Source of the DNA: Methylobacter sp.
GTDB lineage: Bacteria; Pseudomonadota; Gammaproteobacteria; Methylococcales; Methylomonadaceae
DNA: 64,000 nt
Reading direction: 5' to 3'
Assembly: GCF_004322395.1 (NCBI RefSeq)
Contig: NZ_SCTW01000100.1
Span: 1-64,000, forward strand
Positions 8,865 to 18,426 of the stretch are shown here, piece after piece. The notes beneath the pieces are model-generated. The model was not told the DNA's origin. It made no database searches and saw only the letters and a program-made list of their open reading frames with translations. Positions within the stretch are counted from its first letter, which is position 1. The number at the start of each line of letters is the position of its first letter. Made by a program: the position numbers and the translations under genes.

Positions 8865-9535
8865 TTAACGAGGCCCTGCCTGGTGGAAGGGGTCGGGCAA
8901 TTCAATGCACACAAGCCTAACAAAGGACGAAGCACATCGGTAATGGCTCTTTGCACGTCAGGTAACGGTTGATTGGCTTTGATAAGTTTGATGCGCTCCG
9001 GATGCAGTTCGGCCTGCAATAAATAAGCCCGTCTTACATTTTCAAAAAAACTGATCTTTTCCGACTCGAAACGATCGAAAGCTCCGCGCTCTCTAACGCG
9101 CGCGATACCTATCTCGACCGGCGCGTCCAACAACAGTGTTAAATCAGGCCTTAATGTGCCTTGCACCATATTTTCCAACCATTTTATAGTGCTGATTTTC
9201 ATATTCCGGCCGCCGCCTTGATAAGCGTAGGTAGCGTCTGTGAAGCGATCGCAAAGCACCCATTTTCCTTGCGCCAACGCCGGTTCGATGATGTGTTTGA
9301 TGTGCTGGGCTCTAGCCGCGAACATCATTAATAACTCGGCCTGATCTGAAATAGCCTCGCTTTCTTTATCCAGCAATAATTCGCGTATCTTTTCGGCCAA
9401 GCGAGTGCCGCCGGGCTCGCGTGTCACAACGACCGATATATTATGTTGTTCCAGGTAGTCTTTGATAAAAGCCAGATTGGTAGTTTTACCTACCCCTTCT
9501 CCGCCTTCCAGGGTAATAAATTTCCCTCTGATCAT
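8861..9535 (-). CDS. tmk: Thymidylate kinase
   Basis: Thymidylate kinase phosphorylates dTMP to dTDP for DNA synthesis. The 224-residue protein shows the P-loop EGGEGVGKTT at residues 10-19, the REPGGT substrate motif near 40, and the DRFTDATYAYQGGGR segment near 95-110. The C-terminal end, after about residue 205 (LCALNCPTPSTRQGLVK), is longer than in the Escherichia coli enzyme. It overlaps mltG upstream and holB downstream by 4 nt each, so the three are probably one transcript. Confidence 0.93.
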   Translation of the reverse strand: MIRGKFITLEGGEGVGKTTNLAFIKDYLEQHNISVVVTREPGGTRLAEKIRELLLDKESEAISDQAELLMMFAARAQHIKHIIEPALAQGKWVLCDRFTDATYAYQGGGRNMKISTIKWLENMVQGTLRPDLTLLLDAPVEIGIARVRERGAFDRFESEKISFFENVRRAYLLQAELHPERIKLIKANQPLPDVQRAITDVLRPLLGLCALNCPTPSTRQGLVK

Positions 9536-10560
9536 TTTTTATTCCTTTGAAACTTGTCGACGGCCAATTTGTGGTCTTTTAAAGTCGCTGAAAATACATG
9601 CGTACCGTCACCGCGGGCTACGAAATAAAGACTGTCGCTTTTGTCAGGATGCAGAACGGCATAAAGCGCATCTCGTCCGGGCATCGCAATCGGCGTTGGC
9701 GGCAAGCCGCTAATGACATAAGTATTGTAGGGTGTGGCTGTGGTTAAATCTTTAGACTTAATATCGCCCTGATAGCTTTCGCCCATGCCGTAAATAACGG
9801 TAGGATCGGTTTGCAACAGCATATTTTGTTCCAATCTGCGGATAAACACCCCGGCTATTAAAGGTCTTTCAGCAACTGCTCCGGTTTCTTTTTCGACAAT
9901 CGAAGCGAGAATCAAGGCTTCATAAGGCGTTTTAAACGGCAGGCCTTCCGTTTTGTTGAGCCATTCCTGCTGCAACACCCGTTGCATTTTGTCGTAGGCT
10001 CTTTTTAATAAAGCCACATCGGATGTGTGTTTCTCAAAAAAATAAGTATCAGGAAAAAACAAGCCTTCTGGCGATGCAGGAGCATCCGGATTGAATTTTG
10101 TCATTATGCTTTTAAAATCAACGCCGTTTAACGTATGCTCAATATTGGGATTTTTCTCAATTTCATGCAGTATTTCCTTAAAGCTCCAACCTTCCGGAAA
10201 TGTAATAGGGTGTTGCTTGGTTTTCCCTTGAACGAATAGCTTTAAGATTTTAGGTATAGTCAAACCGGAAGTTAACTCGTATTCTCCAGTTTTAAGTTTT
10301 TTGAGCGCGCTTTCCTGAAAGGCGATGACTTTAAACCAGAATGGTTTAACAGCCAGTTTTTGATCTACAAGTTTATCGATAATGTGACTAAGCGAATCGC
10401 CTTTTTCAATTTCTATAACAACAGTTTTATTTATCAACGCTGGCTGATATAACGCCCTTTGATAGTCCATCCACAGCCAGCCGCTTACAAAACTTAAAAT
10501 CAATAAAGCAAAACCAATGATTTTATGGTTCTTTGTTAAAAATTCCGGCAACCGCTTCAT
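9532..10560 (-). CDS. mltG: Endolytic murein transglycosylase MltG
   Basis: MltG is an inner-membrane lytic transglycosylase that cuts nascent glycan strands and is thought to terminate their growth. The 342-residue protein has a short cytoplasmic head, one membrane helix at about residues 12-30 and a periplasmic YceG domain. The catalytic glutamate lies in LASIVEKET (about residues 215-223), followed by the conserved RLEQNMLLQTDPTVIYG and YNTYVISGLPPTPI blocks. It overlaps pabC by 4 nt upstream and tmk by 4 nt downstream. Order pabC-mltG-tmk-holB is conserved in gammaproteobacteria. Confidence 0.93.
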   Translation of the reverse strand: MKRLPEFLTKNHKIIGFALLILSFVSGWLWMDYQRALYQPALINKTVVIEIEKGDSLSHIIDKLVDQKLAVKPFWFKVIAFQESALKKLKTGEYELTSGLTIPKILKLFVQGKTKQHPITFPEGWSFKEILHEIEKNPNIEHTLNGVDFKSIMTKFNPDAPASPEGLFFPDTYFFEKHTSDVALLKRAYDKMQRVLQQEWLNKTEGLPFKTPYEALILASIVEKETGAVAERPLIAGVFIRRLEQNMLLQTDPTVIYGMGESYQGDIKSKDLTTATPYNTYVISGLPPTPIAMPGRDALYAVLHPDKSDSLYFVARGDGTHVFSATLKDHKLAVDKFQRNKK

Positions 10561-11405
10561 GCCTTATCCGCCTCCAGCCATGCAGTCTTACTGGTGGATT
10601 CGTTCAACCAGATTTGAATACTCTTGGTTATCGGGCCAACTGAAAAATGCATAGCTTCGATTTGCTTGATGGGCCAAATGCCGATAATTGAATTACAGAC
10701 GAATATTTCATCGGCCGATAATAACTCATTTTTCGTAAACAGATGTTCAATTACCGAAAGGCCATGGTCAACTGAAATCGTCATTACAATACCGCGAATA
10801 ATTCCGGCAACGCCTGATTGAGACAGTACTGATGTATAAAGACTATTGTTTTTAATGTAGAACAGGTTAGTCATTGTTCCTTCAATAACACGATCATTGA
10901 CATCCAGCATAAGCCCTTCCTGCACGGCTGAGTCGTTCCATTCAGCTCGTGCCATGACTTGTTCAAGCCGGTTCAGGTGTTTAATTCCTGCTAAGGTGGG
11001 ATTCAGGCCTAAACGAGTAGTACAAATACGGGCGACTATGCCTCGCTCTGAGTATATTTTCGGATAATCAGGATAGGGATGGAGACTTAATATGCGGGTG
11101 GGTTGAATGACATCAGGTTGGCGATAACCTCGCCCGCCTGTGCCGCGCGTGACTATGATTTTAAGCACAGCATGAGCTGAAGGCCATTGGCGGCAAAGTG
11201 CCTTAGCCTCAAGACTAAGCAATTGTCCATCCGGAAAAGGAATGTAAAGCCTGTCACAACCTGACTTTAAACGTTCTAAATGGCGTTCAAAAAAAACTGC
11301 TTTTCCGTCTCTAACTTCAATGGTCTCGAACAATCCATCGCCGTATTGAAAACCACGATCGGATATTTCGATATGCTCCTTGCTTTCACCATTGATGAGA
11401 ATCAT
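10557..11405 (-). CDS. pabC: Aminodeoxychorismate lyase
   Basis: PabC is a PLP enzyme of fold type IV that turns 4-amino-4-deoxychorismate into p-aminobenzoate and pyruvate for folate synthesis. The 282-residue protein shows the N-terminal ISDRGFQYGDGLFETI motif, the PLP lysine in AGIKHLNRLEQ (about residue 142) and the EGTMTNLFYI motif binding the cofactor phosphate. Its position between fabF and mltG is the usual one. D-amino acid transaminases share the fold, but context and motifs favour PabC. Confidence 0.9.
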   Translation of the reverse strand: MILINGESKEHIEISDRGFQYGDGLFETIEVRDGKAVFFERHLERLKSGCDRLYIPFPDGQLLSLEAKALCRQWPSAHAVLKIIVTRGTGGRGYRQPDVIQPTRILSLHPYPDYPKIYSERGIVARICTTRLGLNPTLAGIKHLNRLEQVMARAEWNDSAVQEGLMLDVNDRVIEGTMTNLFYIKNNSLYTSVLSQSGVAGIIRGIVMTISVDHGLSVIEHLFTKNELLSADEIFVCNSIIGIWPIKQIEAMHFSVGPITKSIQIWLNESTSKTAWLEADKA

Positions 11406-11499
11406 TTTTTTAGCCGGGCAGTATCCACAGGATGAATGACATTATGGCGAATGGCGGACGGAAAAGTCCTTACTTTTGGCGCCCATTTTACAAGGCTAA

Positions 11500-12744
11500 T
11501 TACTCATAGCGTTTAAAAACCAACGAACCATTAGTGCCGCCAAAACCGAATGAATTGGACATAGCTACATCGATCTTCATATTTCTTGCGACATTCGGCA
11601 CATAATCCAGATCACATTCAGGATCTTGATTTTCCAAATTGATGGTTGGTGGAGCGATCTGATTTTTGATACTTAATGCGGTCAGCACTGCCTCAATGCC
11701 GCCCGCAGCGCCTAATAAATGACCAATCATCGACTTTGTTGAGCTGACGGCAAGTTTATAGGCGTGGTCGCCCAATGCTGCTTTCATCGCCTGGGTTTCA
11801 CCTACGTCACCGGCCGGCGTTGATGTACCGTGAGCATTGATATAATCGACGGCATCGGCATTTAAACCGGCATCGCGCAACGCATTCTTCATACAACGTG
11901 CAGCGCCTTCGCCACCGATTGAAGGCGTAGTCATATGATAAGCGTCACCGCTCATGCCATAACCTACTAATTCAGCATAAATTTTTGCACCGCGCGCTTT
12001 AGCATGTTCCAACTCTTCTAAAACCACAATACCGGCACCATCGCTTAACACAAAGCCGTCACGGTCTTTATCCCAAGGGCGACTGGCGGCTTGCGGATCA
12101 TCATTGCGGCGAGACAAGGCTTTTGCCGAAGCAAAACCGCCCATTGCTGTTGGCGATGTAGTGCAGCGTTCAGCGCCACCCGCGACCATTACATCAGCAT
12201 CGCCATATTTAATTAAACGTGCCGCGTCGCCAATATTATGAGTGCCTGAAGAACAAGCTGTAACAATGGCAAAATTTGGACCTTTTAATCCATATTTGAT
12301 TGAAAGGTTGCCTGAAATCATGTTAATGATGTTACCAGGAACAAAAAACGGCGAGATACGGCGCGGACCGCTCTTATCATAGAGTGCGTAACATTCTTCA
12401 ATACCGGTAATGCCGCCTATACCCGATCCGATAGCAACACCGATGCGCTCGGCATTAGCCTCAGTTACTTCAATACCTGAATCCTCAATTGCCTGACTAC
12501 CCGCTGCAATTCCGTAATGGATGAAACCGTCCATGCGCTTAGCGTCTTTTTCTGGAATATATTGACCGGGATCAAAATTTCTTATGACGCCGCCGAAAGT
12601 AGTGGCAAAAGAAGAAATATCGAAAGAATCAATTGGACTTATGCCGCTTTTACCATTAATAATACCGTCCCATGTTTCTGAGACTGTGTTAGCTAAAGGC
12701 GTGATTGCGCCTAATCCAGTTATTACAACCCGACGTTTGCTCAA
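11500..12744 (-). CDS. fabF: 3-oxoacyl-ACP synthase II
   Basis: FabF condenses malonyl-ACP with long acyl-ACP in fatty-acid elongation and is needed for cis-vaccenate. The 414-residue protein has the catalytic Cys in TACSSGTHN near residue 163, the histidines in [11 protein letters not shown] and [11 protein letters not shown], and the C-terminal [13 protein letters not shown] loop. The start codon is TTG (12742-12744), chosen because the product begins [12 protein letters not shown] as in the family and no ATG fits. It lies downstream of acpP, separated by about 235 nt that contain a terminator-like hairpin, so FabF may be made at lower level than ACP. Confidence 0.95.
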   Translation of the reverse strand: MSKRRVVITGLGAITPLANTVSETWDGIINGKSGISPIDSFDISSFATTFGGVIRNFDPGQYIPEKDAKRMDGFIHYGIAAGSQAIEDSGIEVTEANAERIGVAIGSGIGGITGIEECYALYDKSGPRRISPFFVPGNIINMISGNLSIKYGLKGPNFAIVTACSSGTHNIGDAARLIKYGDADVMVAGGAERCTTSPTAMGGFASAKALSRRNDDPQAASRPWDKDRDGFVLSDGAGIVVLEELEHAKARGAKIYAELVGYGMSGDAYHMTTPSIGGEGAARCMKNALRDAGLNADAVDYINAHGTSTPAGDVGETQAMKAALGDHAYKLAVSSTKSMIGHLLGAAGGIEAVLTALSIKNQIAPPTINLENQDPECDLDYVPNVARNMKIDVAMSNSFGFGGTNGSLVFKRYE

Positions 12745-12815
12745 TGTGGTTTACCGTAAGAAAAATAAAGGCGGGAAATGGGTTAGATATGTAGGCCGGA
12801 GTGTAACGGAACAAT

Positions 12816-12896
12816 CAAAAAGCACTCAGATGGGTAACGATACGCTCGGCAACCGCTCCTGCATCTTACTAGAGGCGCCTACTTGAGTGCTTTTTG
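12816..12896 (-). terminator. Terminator-like hairpin between acpP and fabF
   Basis: A perfect 13-bp inverted repeat (12816-12828 with 12884-12896) has arms CAAAAAGCACTCA and TGAGTGCTTTTTG. Read in the direction of transcription, the distal arm ends in a run of five T, like an intrinsic terminator with a 55-nt loop. It could attenuate readthrough from the highly expressed acpP into fabF. The loop could fold further and may itself be an inserted repeat. Confidence 0.5.
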
Positions 12897-12980
12897 GCAA
12901 CCTCTCCAGGTGTTGCTCCACTTCCTGCGTCCATGCAGTCGCAACCCAACCTACAAGCTCATCAACTAAGAAATCAGATT

Positions 12981-13211
12981 TTAAGCATTTTTTACTACAT
13001 AATCAATAGCTTGCTGAACAGTTGTAATTTTTTCAGCTTCATCGTCTGGAATTTCGCATTCGAATTCTTCTTCAAGAGCCATGACGAGTTCAACTGTATC
13101 AAGAGAATCAGCACCTAGATCATCTACGAATGAAGCATCGGTAGCGATATCTTCTTTAACACCTAATTGTTCCGCAACAATCTTTTTTACTCGTTCTTCA
13201 ATGTTACTCAT
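12981..13211 (-). CDS. acpP: Acyl carrier protein
   Basis: ACP carries growing acyl chains on a phosphopantetheine arm. The 76-residue product starts at the ATG giving [12 protein letters not shown]; an upstream in-frame extension of five codons is unlikely. The attachment serine is in [13 protein letters not shown] near residue 37. The protein is strongly acidic, as expected. It lies between fabG and fabF in the classical gammaproteobacterial fab order, with 175 nt between fabG and acpP that could hold its own promoter. Confidence 0.96.
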   Translation of the reverse strand: MSNIEERVKKIVAEQLGVKEDIATDASFVDDLGADSLDTVELVMALEEEFECEIPDDEAEKITTVQQAIDYVVKNA

Positions 13212-13386
13212 AATTTTTATCCTCAAACAATGTAAGCTCCTCAGCGTCTAATCTGAGACCTACACTAGTATTGTTATTAGTTTTATTTGAAATCCCGTCT
13301 CCGGAAATTCCAGACGGCGGGGGAATTATACTTTATATTACCTTAATATCACAATATTAAGGCATGAACATACTATACGGTCTATA

Positions 13387-14115
13387 TTACGACATGAACA
13401 TACCGCCATTTACATGAATGTTTTCGCCGGTAATATAAGCCGCACCATCAGAGGCCAAAAACGAAACCGTATGGGCAATTTCTTCCGCCTTGCCCAAACG
13501 GGACAAGGGAATAGATGACAGCAAGGTATTTTTAATATCATCATTCAGTTCCTTGGTCATATCGGTATCAATAAATCCAGGCGACACTGTGTTGATGGTA
13601 ATGTTGCGTGAACCTACTTCCTTGGCCATCGATTTGGCAAACCCGACCATTCCGGCTTTAGCTGCGGCGTAATTTGCCTGCCCGGCATTACCGGTCGAAC
13701 CTACTACAGATGAAATATTGATAATACGCCCTGTTTTGGCTTTCATCATACCCCGCATTACTGCCTTGCTCATGCGAAAAACCGAAGTCAGGTTGGTATT
13801 GATAATATCATCCCATTCTTCGTCCTTCATTCGCATCAATAAATTATCACGAGTAATGCCGGCATTATTGACCAGCACAGTCGGCGCACCAAACTCGTCA
13901 TTAATAATATTCATGACTTCTGCAATAGAATCAGGATTACCAACATCCAGCTTCAAGCCCTTTCCCTGACCCTCCAGATAGACTGAAATTGAATCGGCGC
14001 CGCTATCTGTGGTTGCAGTACCGATAACAAAAAAACCATCCTGAGCCAATCTTTCTGCGATTGCACGACCGATGCCGCGACTGGCACCCGTCACTAAAGC
14101 TACTTGCTTAACCAT
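13387..14115 (-). CDS. fabG: 3-oxoacyl-ACP reductase
   Basis: FabG reduces 3-oxoacyl-ACP to 3-hydroxyacyl-ACP with NADPH. The 242-residue SDR protein has the TGASRGIGRA dinucleotide loop at residues 8-17, the NNAG motif near 86, and the catalytic serine, tyrosine and lysine in the ISSVVGSTGNAGQANYAAAKAG stretch (about 135-156). It overlaps the end of fabD by 8 nt, indicating coupling. Family length and the C-terminal HVNGGMFM motif are normal. Confidence 0.95.
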   Translation of the reverse strand: MVKQVALVTGASRGIGRAIAERLAQDGFFVIGTATTDSGADSISVYLEGQGKGLKLDVGNPDSIAEVMNIINDEFGAPTVLVNNAGITRDNLLMRMKDEEWDDIINTNLTSVFRMSKAVMRGMMKAKTGRIINISSVVGSTGNAGQANYAAAKAGMVGFAKSMAKEVGSRNITINTVSPGFIDTDMTKELNDDIKNTLLSSIPLSRLGKAEEIAHTVSFLASDGAAYITGENIHVNGGMFMS

Positions 14116-15058
14116 TGAGTTGTTCCAATACTGTAATTAATGATTCCGGGTCATGAATAGACATATGTTCGGCTTCCTTGGCAATACGCCTATTCAAGCC
14201 GATCAATACTTTGCCGGGTCCGCATTCAACAAAACAGGTAACGCCCTGATCATGCATGAACTTAATACTGTCGGCCCAGCGCACCGGCTTATAGAGTTGT
14301 TCTTTTAATGCGTTGCGGATGACTTCCGAGGCGCTGTGCGATGCAACATCTACATTATGAATCAGCGTCATTTTGGGCGTATCAATATTCGTGTTTTGCA
14401 ATTGTTCATCCAGTTTTTGAGCTGCCGGCTCCATTAATGCACAGTGCGAAGGAACACTGACCGGTAATAATACCGCTCGTTTAGCGCCCGCCGCTTTTGC
14501 CTCAAGCATTGCTCTCTCAACGGCTGCAACATGGCCCGCAATAACCACCTGCCCTGGCGAGTTGAAATTGACCGCTGAAACTATTTCGCCCTGAGCCGCA
14601 TTGGCGCAAACCTGAACGACTTGATGGTCCTCAAGACCCAGAATTGCCGCCATTGCGCCGACGCCGGGAGGCACAGCTTCCTGCATCAGTCGCCCTCTTG
14701 CCGCAACCAGTTTTATAGCATCTTCAAACGACATGGCATCCGAACAAACCAAGGCAGTATATTCGCCCAAACTGTGTCCTGCCATCCATGCGGGACGAAT
14801 ATTACTATGCTTGCACCAGACTTCCCAAACCGCTACACCGGCGGCCAGCATTGCAGGCTGGGTATTATGCGTTTGATTAAGCTCTTCGTCAGGGCCTTCA
14901 TTAACAATAGTCCATAGATCTTTGCCTAATGCATCGGACGCACGTTCGAAAGTATGCTTTACCTCAGGATAGCTGGCAGCCAAATCTGTTAACATACCGA
15001 TTGATTGCGAACCCTGACCGGGGAAAACAAAGGCTAAGTTATAAGTTTGGTTATTCAT
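14108..15058 (-). CDS. fabD: Malonyl-CoA:ACP transacylase
   Basis: FabD moves malonyl groups from CoA to ACP. The 316-residue protein shows the FPGQGSQ motif at residue 12, the catalytic serine in AGHSLGEYTAL near 93, the conserved arginine in AARGRLMQEA and the catalytic histidine in PSHCALM near 202. It lies 12 nt from fabH and overlaps fabG, so fabH-fabD-fabG form a tight operon. Confidence 0.95.
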   Translation of the reverse strand: MNNQTYNLAFVFPGQGSQSIGMLTDLAASYPEVKHTFERASDALGKDLWTIVNEGPDEELNQTHNTQPAMLAAGVAVWEVWCKHSNIRPAWMAGHSLGEYTALVCSDAMSFEDAIKLVAARGRLMQEAVPPGVGAMAAILGLEDHQVVQVCANAAQGEIVSAVNFNSPGQVVIAGHVAAVERAMLEAKAAGAKRAVLLPVSVPSHCALMEPAAQKLDEQLQNTNIDTPKMTLIHNVDVASHSASEVIRNALKEQLYKPVRWADSIKFMHDQGVTCFVECGPGKVLIGLNRRIAKEAEHMSIHDPESLITVLEQLNG

Positions 15059-15070
15059 ATCGATACGCTT

Positions 15071-16039
15071 TTAGTATTTAATTAATGCAGAACCCCAAGT
15101 GAATCCCGCCCCAAACGCTTCAAGTAAAACGACTTGTCCACGTTGAATACGACCATCCCGAATACCTTCATTAAGAGCGAGCAATACAGACGCAGATGAG
15201 GTATTGCCCTGATTTTCAAGTGTCAAAATAACATTATTCATGGACATTTTTAATTTTTTTGCGGTCGCGGCAATAATTCGTGTATTCGCCTGATGAGGAA
15301 CCAACCAATCAACATCGGACTGTTGCATGTTGTTTGCAGCCAAAGTTTCATCGACTATGCGGCCCAGCGTGTTAACTGCCACCTTGAACACTTCATTGCC
15401 GCGCATCTTGATGTAGCCGGCTTCATCTTTATTCGCCTCAATAGCGACCTGAGGGTTTGGACAATACAACAGCTCTTCATATTCCCCGTCTGAGTGGATA
15501 TGCGTCGACAAAATACCGGCATCATCCGATGCACCGAGCAATACTGCGCCTGCACCATCACCAAATAAAATACAAGTGCCTCGATCTGTCCAGTCAACAA
15601 GGCGCGAACAAATTTCAGAACCGACAACAAGAACTTTCTTGGCAGCACCCGATTTAATATATTGATCGGCAATGCTTAACGCAAAAATCGAACCTGAACA
15701 TGCGGCCTGTACATCAAAAGCGACGCAATTTTTAATACCTAGGCGCCGCTGCAACAAACAACCGGTACTGGGGTAAACGCGATCAGGCGTCCCGGTCGCA
15801 ACAATGATTAAATCAATCTCTTCGGGATCGCAATTTGCAGCTGCTATAGCTTGTCTTGCCGCAATTTCGGCCATACTTGAAGCCGTTTCATCAGCACCGG
15901 CAATACGACGGCTTTTGATACCGGTTCGCTCAATAATCCAGCTATCCGAAGTATCAACAGTTTGTGATATTTGCTCATTAGTGCGAACCTCTTCGGGCAG
16001 ATAACCACCGGTACCGATTACTCTTGAATAACGAGTCAT
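15071..16039 (-). CDS. fabH: 3-oxoacyl-ACP synthase III
   Basis: FabH starts fatty-acid synthesis by condensing acetyl-CoA with malonyl-ACP. The 322-residue protein carries the Cys of the Cys-His-Asn triad in [10 protein letters not shown] near residue 112, the His in VPHQANTRI near 248 and the Asn in [11 protein letters not shown] near 278. The N-terminal [15 protein letters not shown] is family-typical. Its start overlaps the end of plsX by 4 nt. Confidence 0.95.
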   Translation of the reverse strand: MTRYSRVIGTGGYLPEEVRTNEQISQTVDTSDSWIIERTGIKSRRIAGADETASSMAEIAARQAIAAANCDPEEIDLIIVATGTPDRVYPSTGCLLQRRLGIKNCVAFDVQAACSGSIFALSIADQYIKSGAAKKVLVVGSEICSRLVDWTDRGTCILFGDGAGAVLLGASDDAGILSTHIHSDGEYEELLYCPNPQVAIEANKDEAGYIKMRGNEVFKVAVNTLGRIVDETLAANNMQQSDVDWLVPHQANTRIIAATAKKLKMSMNNVILTLENQGNTSSASVLLALNEGIRDGRIQRGQVVLLEAFGAGFTWGSALIKY

Positions 16040-17064
16040 GCATTCTCTCTCTGAGCCAAAGTTCTTTCGACTTGTTCGCTTATTTTTCTTATAACGTCTT
16101 TTTTTACTTCAATTTCAGCAAGATGAATGGCTGTCTTAAACGCCAGCACATCAGCACCGCCATGACTTTTAATAACCAGCCCGCGCAACCCTAAAAAGCT
16201 CGCGCCATTGTATAAACGGGGATCTATGCGCTTTTTAAATGACTTGAGCACCGGATAAGCCAGCAATCCCGCTAACTTGGTTACGATGTTTTTACCAAAA
16301 GCCTCTTTTAATGCAGTACCGATCATTTTTGCCGCACCCTCAATGGATTTAAGCGCGACATTGCCGACAAAACCATCCGCAACAATCAGATCAACCGGAA
16401 CATGTCCTGCATTTAAAGAATCGCCTTCTACATAACCTATATAATTTAGTGAAGAATTTTCCAGTAATTTTGACGCCGATTTAACCTGCTCATTACCTTT
16501 CACGTCTTCTTCACCGATATTTAACAACCCTACTTTAGGATTATCAATATTTTCGACCGCTTTAACCAGTTCCGCGCCCATCACTGCAAATTGAAAAAGA
16601 TGCTCCGCAGTACAATCCACGTTTGCCCCTAAATCAAGCATGTGAGTATGCCCGTCGATTGACGGCAATGTAGAAATAATGGCTGGACGATCAATACCCG
16701 GAATCATTTTAAGCACAAAACGGGCAGTAGCCATTAAAGCCCCTGTATTACCGGCGCTAACACAGGCATCCGCATGCCCGTCACGAACCAAGTTTATGGC
16801 AACCCGCATTGACGAGTCTTTTTTATTTTTCAGTGCTTTGGACGGAGATTCATCCATCTCAACGCATTGGGATGCGTGCCAAATAATGAGTCTATCTTGA
16901 TAATCAATTAAGGCTTGGGCTAACTGCGGCTTAAGAACAGTTTCATCGCCCACTAAAATCAGTTTTAAGTCTGGATTGTTCTTTAAACAATCCAATGATG
17001 CCGGAATGGTGACTTCAGGACCGTAATCCCCGCCCATTGCATCAATCGAAATTGTTAGGCTCAC
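16036..17064 (-). CDS. plsX: Phosphate acyltransferase PlsX
   Basis: PlsX converts acyl-ACP to acyl-phosphate, the donor for glycerol-3-phosphate acylation in phospholipid synthesis. I place the start at GTG (17062-17064), giving [16 protein letters not shown], which matches the family N-terminus; an AGGAG lies 12 nt upstream. A longer frame extends to 17130 but runs through a terminator hairpin. Conserved blocks include [14 protein letters not shown] and DGFVGNV. It overlaps fabH by 4 nt. The rpmF-plsX-fabH order is classical. Confidence 0.93.
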   Translation of the reverse strand: MSLTISIDAMGGDYGPEVTIPASLDCLKNNPDLKLILVGDETVLKPQLAQALIDYQDRLIIWHASQCVEMDESPSKALKNKKDSSMRVAINLVRDGHADACVSAGNTGALMATARFVLKMIPGIDRPAIISTLPSIDGHTHMLDLGANVDCTAEHLFQFAVMGAELVKAVENIDNPKVGLLNIGEEDVKGNEQVKSASKLLENSSLNYIGYVEGDSLNAGHVPVDLIVADGFVGNVALKSIEGAAKMIGTALKEAFGKNIVTKLAGLLAYPVLKSFKKRIDPRLYNGASFLGLRGLVIKSHGGADVLAFKTAIHLAEIEVKKDVIRKISEQVERTLAQRENA

Positions 17065-17084
17065 GCTTACGGATGACTCCTGAG

Positions 17085-17120
17085 TTATTAAAAAAGAAGC
17101 CGAACCTGGTCGGGTTCGGC
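17085..17120 (-). terminator. Intrinsic terminator between rpmF and plsX
   Basis: The stem GCCGAACC/GGTTCGGC (17099-17106 with 17113-17120) has a 6-nt loop. Read on the minus strand it is followed by TTCTTTTTTAATAA, a good U-run. It lies 30 nt after the rpmF stop codon and just before the plsX ribosome binding site, so it should end or attenuate yceD-rpmF transcription. Confidence 0.75.
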
Positions 17121-17151
17121 ATATCATCATGTTTACAAATTGGAAGATTTA

Positions 17152-17334
17152 TTAATCTTCGTCGCCATTAGTTACAATTTGACGACCTTTAAAAAAGCCA
17201 TCAGGAGTAACATGATGACGAATATGAGTTTCACCTGTCATTGGATCCTGAGACAAGGTTTTGCCGGTTAATGCGTCGTGTGAACGGCGTTGACCGCGTC
17301 TTGAACGCGTTACTTTACTTTTTTGTACGGCCAT
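17152..17334 (-). CDS. rpmF: 50S ribosomal protein L32
   Basis: The 60-residue basic protein is L32 of the large ribosomal subunit, recognised by the N-terminal [20 protein letters not shown] signature and the C-terminal GxxxGRQIV. It lacks the zinc-binding cysteine pairs, so it is the non-zinc form. Its ATG shares one base with the yceD stop codon, implying coupled translation. A terminator follows. Confidence 0.96.
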   Translation of the reverse strand: MAVQKSKVTRSRRGQRRSHDALTGKTLSQDPMTGETHIRHHVTPDGFFKGRQIVTNGDED

Positions 17335-17861
17335 TATAAATCTCCAGTATTTTTTAATTTGGCTAAGATGGAAAAAGGGTTTTCGGGAGGAGACTGTTGT
17401 TCATTTTGTACAAAATCCACTTTAGCATTATCCGGTTTTTGAGCGAGACATTGATGCTGATGTTTAGGAAATGTAGGCAAAATAAGTAACAACTCGTCTT
17501 CAACAATATTCTTTAGAAGGATTTTTCCCTCATCGACTAACAACGGTTCATAATCCTCGGGCAATCTGTCCGCTTGATCTAATGAAGTAACAATCCCCAG
17601 CTTGACAGTATTTTTGACAGGCCATTGTACCGCCTGCAAACAATTTTGGCATTCAAGTTCCAGAACCGCTTCTATTTGCCCTTCAACTTTGGCCAATCTT
17701 CCTTCCCGACCAAAAAAAAGCTCAACAGTCACCGTCCCGGTATCGCTAAACAGTATATCCGCTAAACGATCCAGTCTGCTTATCGGTATTTGCCCCTTCA
17801 ATTCACCACGCTTATCAGCTAGGTGCAAAGGGTCTATATATTCAGGTAATCGAGCTAACAT
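17334..17861 (-). CDS. yceD: YceD/DUF177 family protein
   Basis: This 175-residue DUF177 protein is the usual partner gene upstream of rpmF and is linked in other bacteria to 23S rRNA accumulation. The conserved C-x-x-C segment LECQNCLQ occurs near residue 90, and the C-terminal FSILAKLK motif is family-typical. The last codon overlaps the rpmF start. No upstream gene is close, so the yceD-rpmF promoter should lie in 17862-17919. Confidence 0.88.
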   Translation of the reverse strand: MLARLPEYIDPLHLADKRGELKGQIPISRLDRLADILFSDTGTVTVELFFGREGRLAKVEGQIEAVLELECQNCLQAVQWPVKNTVKLGIVTSLDQADRLPEDYEPLLVDEGKILLKNIVEDELLLILPTFPKHQHQCLAQKPDNAKVDFVQNEQQSPPENPFSILAKLKNTGDL

Positions 17862-17919
17862 AACCGGGTAATGTTATATGGAAACAACAAGTTCGTCAAA
17901 TCCATGTGACATCACGTCA

Positions 17920-18426
17920 TCAACGCTTAACGATGACGGGCTTATTGGAAAGTTCATTTAAATTATTTTCACCGGGTGGAAAATGGGTAGCAAGCAGCAT
18001 CGTTATACGCTCGATACCTTGTAGCGACCCACGTAAAAAATCTCCTTGCTGATATTCTTTCTGCATAGCTTCTGCAACTGCATCCCATTCTGCTTGTTCA
18101 ACGCGTTTGGCAATACCCCGGTCTGCAACAATATGAACTTCACGATCCGCGAGCAACAGATAAATCAGAACGCCGCTGTTTTCTTCGGTATCCCAGACCT
18201 GTAAATCTGAAAACATTTCTACCGCACGTTGACGAGCGGATATACCATTCCACACTTTACCAAGCGCAAGCGCATTTTCAACAGCAAAACGAAGTTCGCC
18301 ACAGTGCTGATGCTCGGAATGTTTTATTGCTTCTTCTATGTCGATCAGCGCATTTTTAGGGAAAAGCACACGCCAGCGCCAAGGCAGCATAAAGGCATGA
18401 CGAAACCAACGTTTAATATTTACCAT
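17920..18426 (-). CDS. TPM domain protein (second of two)
   Basis: The 168-residue product is a soluble or peripheral TPM domain (also called TPM_phosphatase), without signal peptide. The start is set at the ATG giving MVNIKRWFRHAF, which overlaps the preceding TPM gene by 7 nt. The segments HCGELRFAVENAL, NSGVLIYLLLADREVHIVADRGIA and the C-terminal FLRGSLQGIERI match the family. TPM proteins often pair with LemA, and in some organisms aid photosystem II repair or membrane-protein turnover; the function here is unknown. Confidence 0.85.
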   Translation of the reverse strand: MVNIKRWFRHAFMLPWRWRVLFPKNALIDIEEAIKHSEHQHCGELRFAVENALALGKVWNGISARQRAVEMFSDLQVWDTEENSGVLIYLLLADREVHIVADRGIAKRVEQAEWDAVAEAMQKEYQQGDFLRGSLQGIERITMLLATHFPPGENNLNELSNKPVIVKR

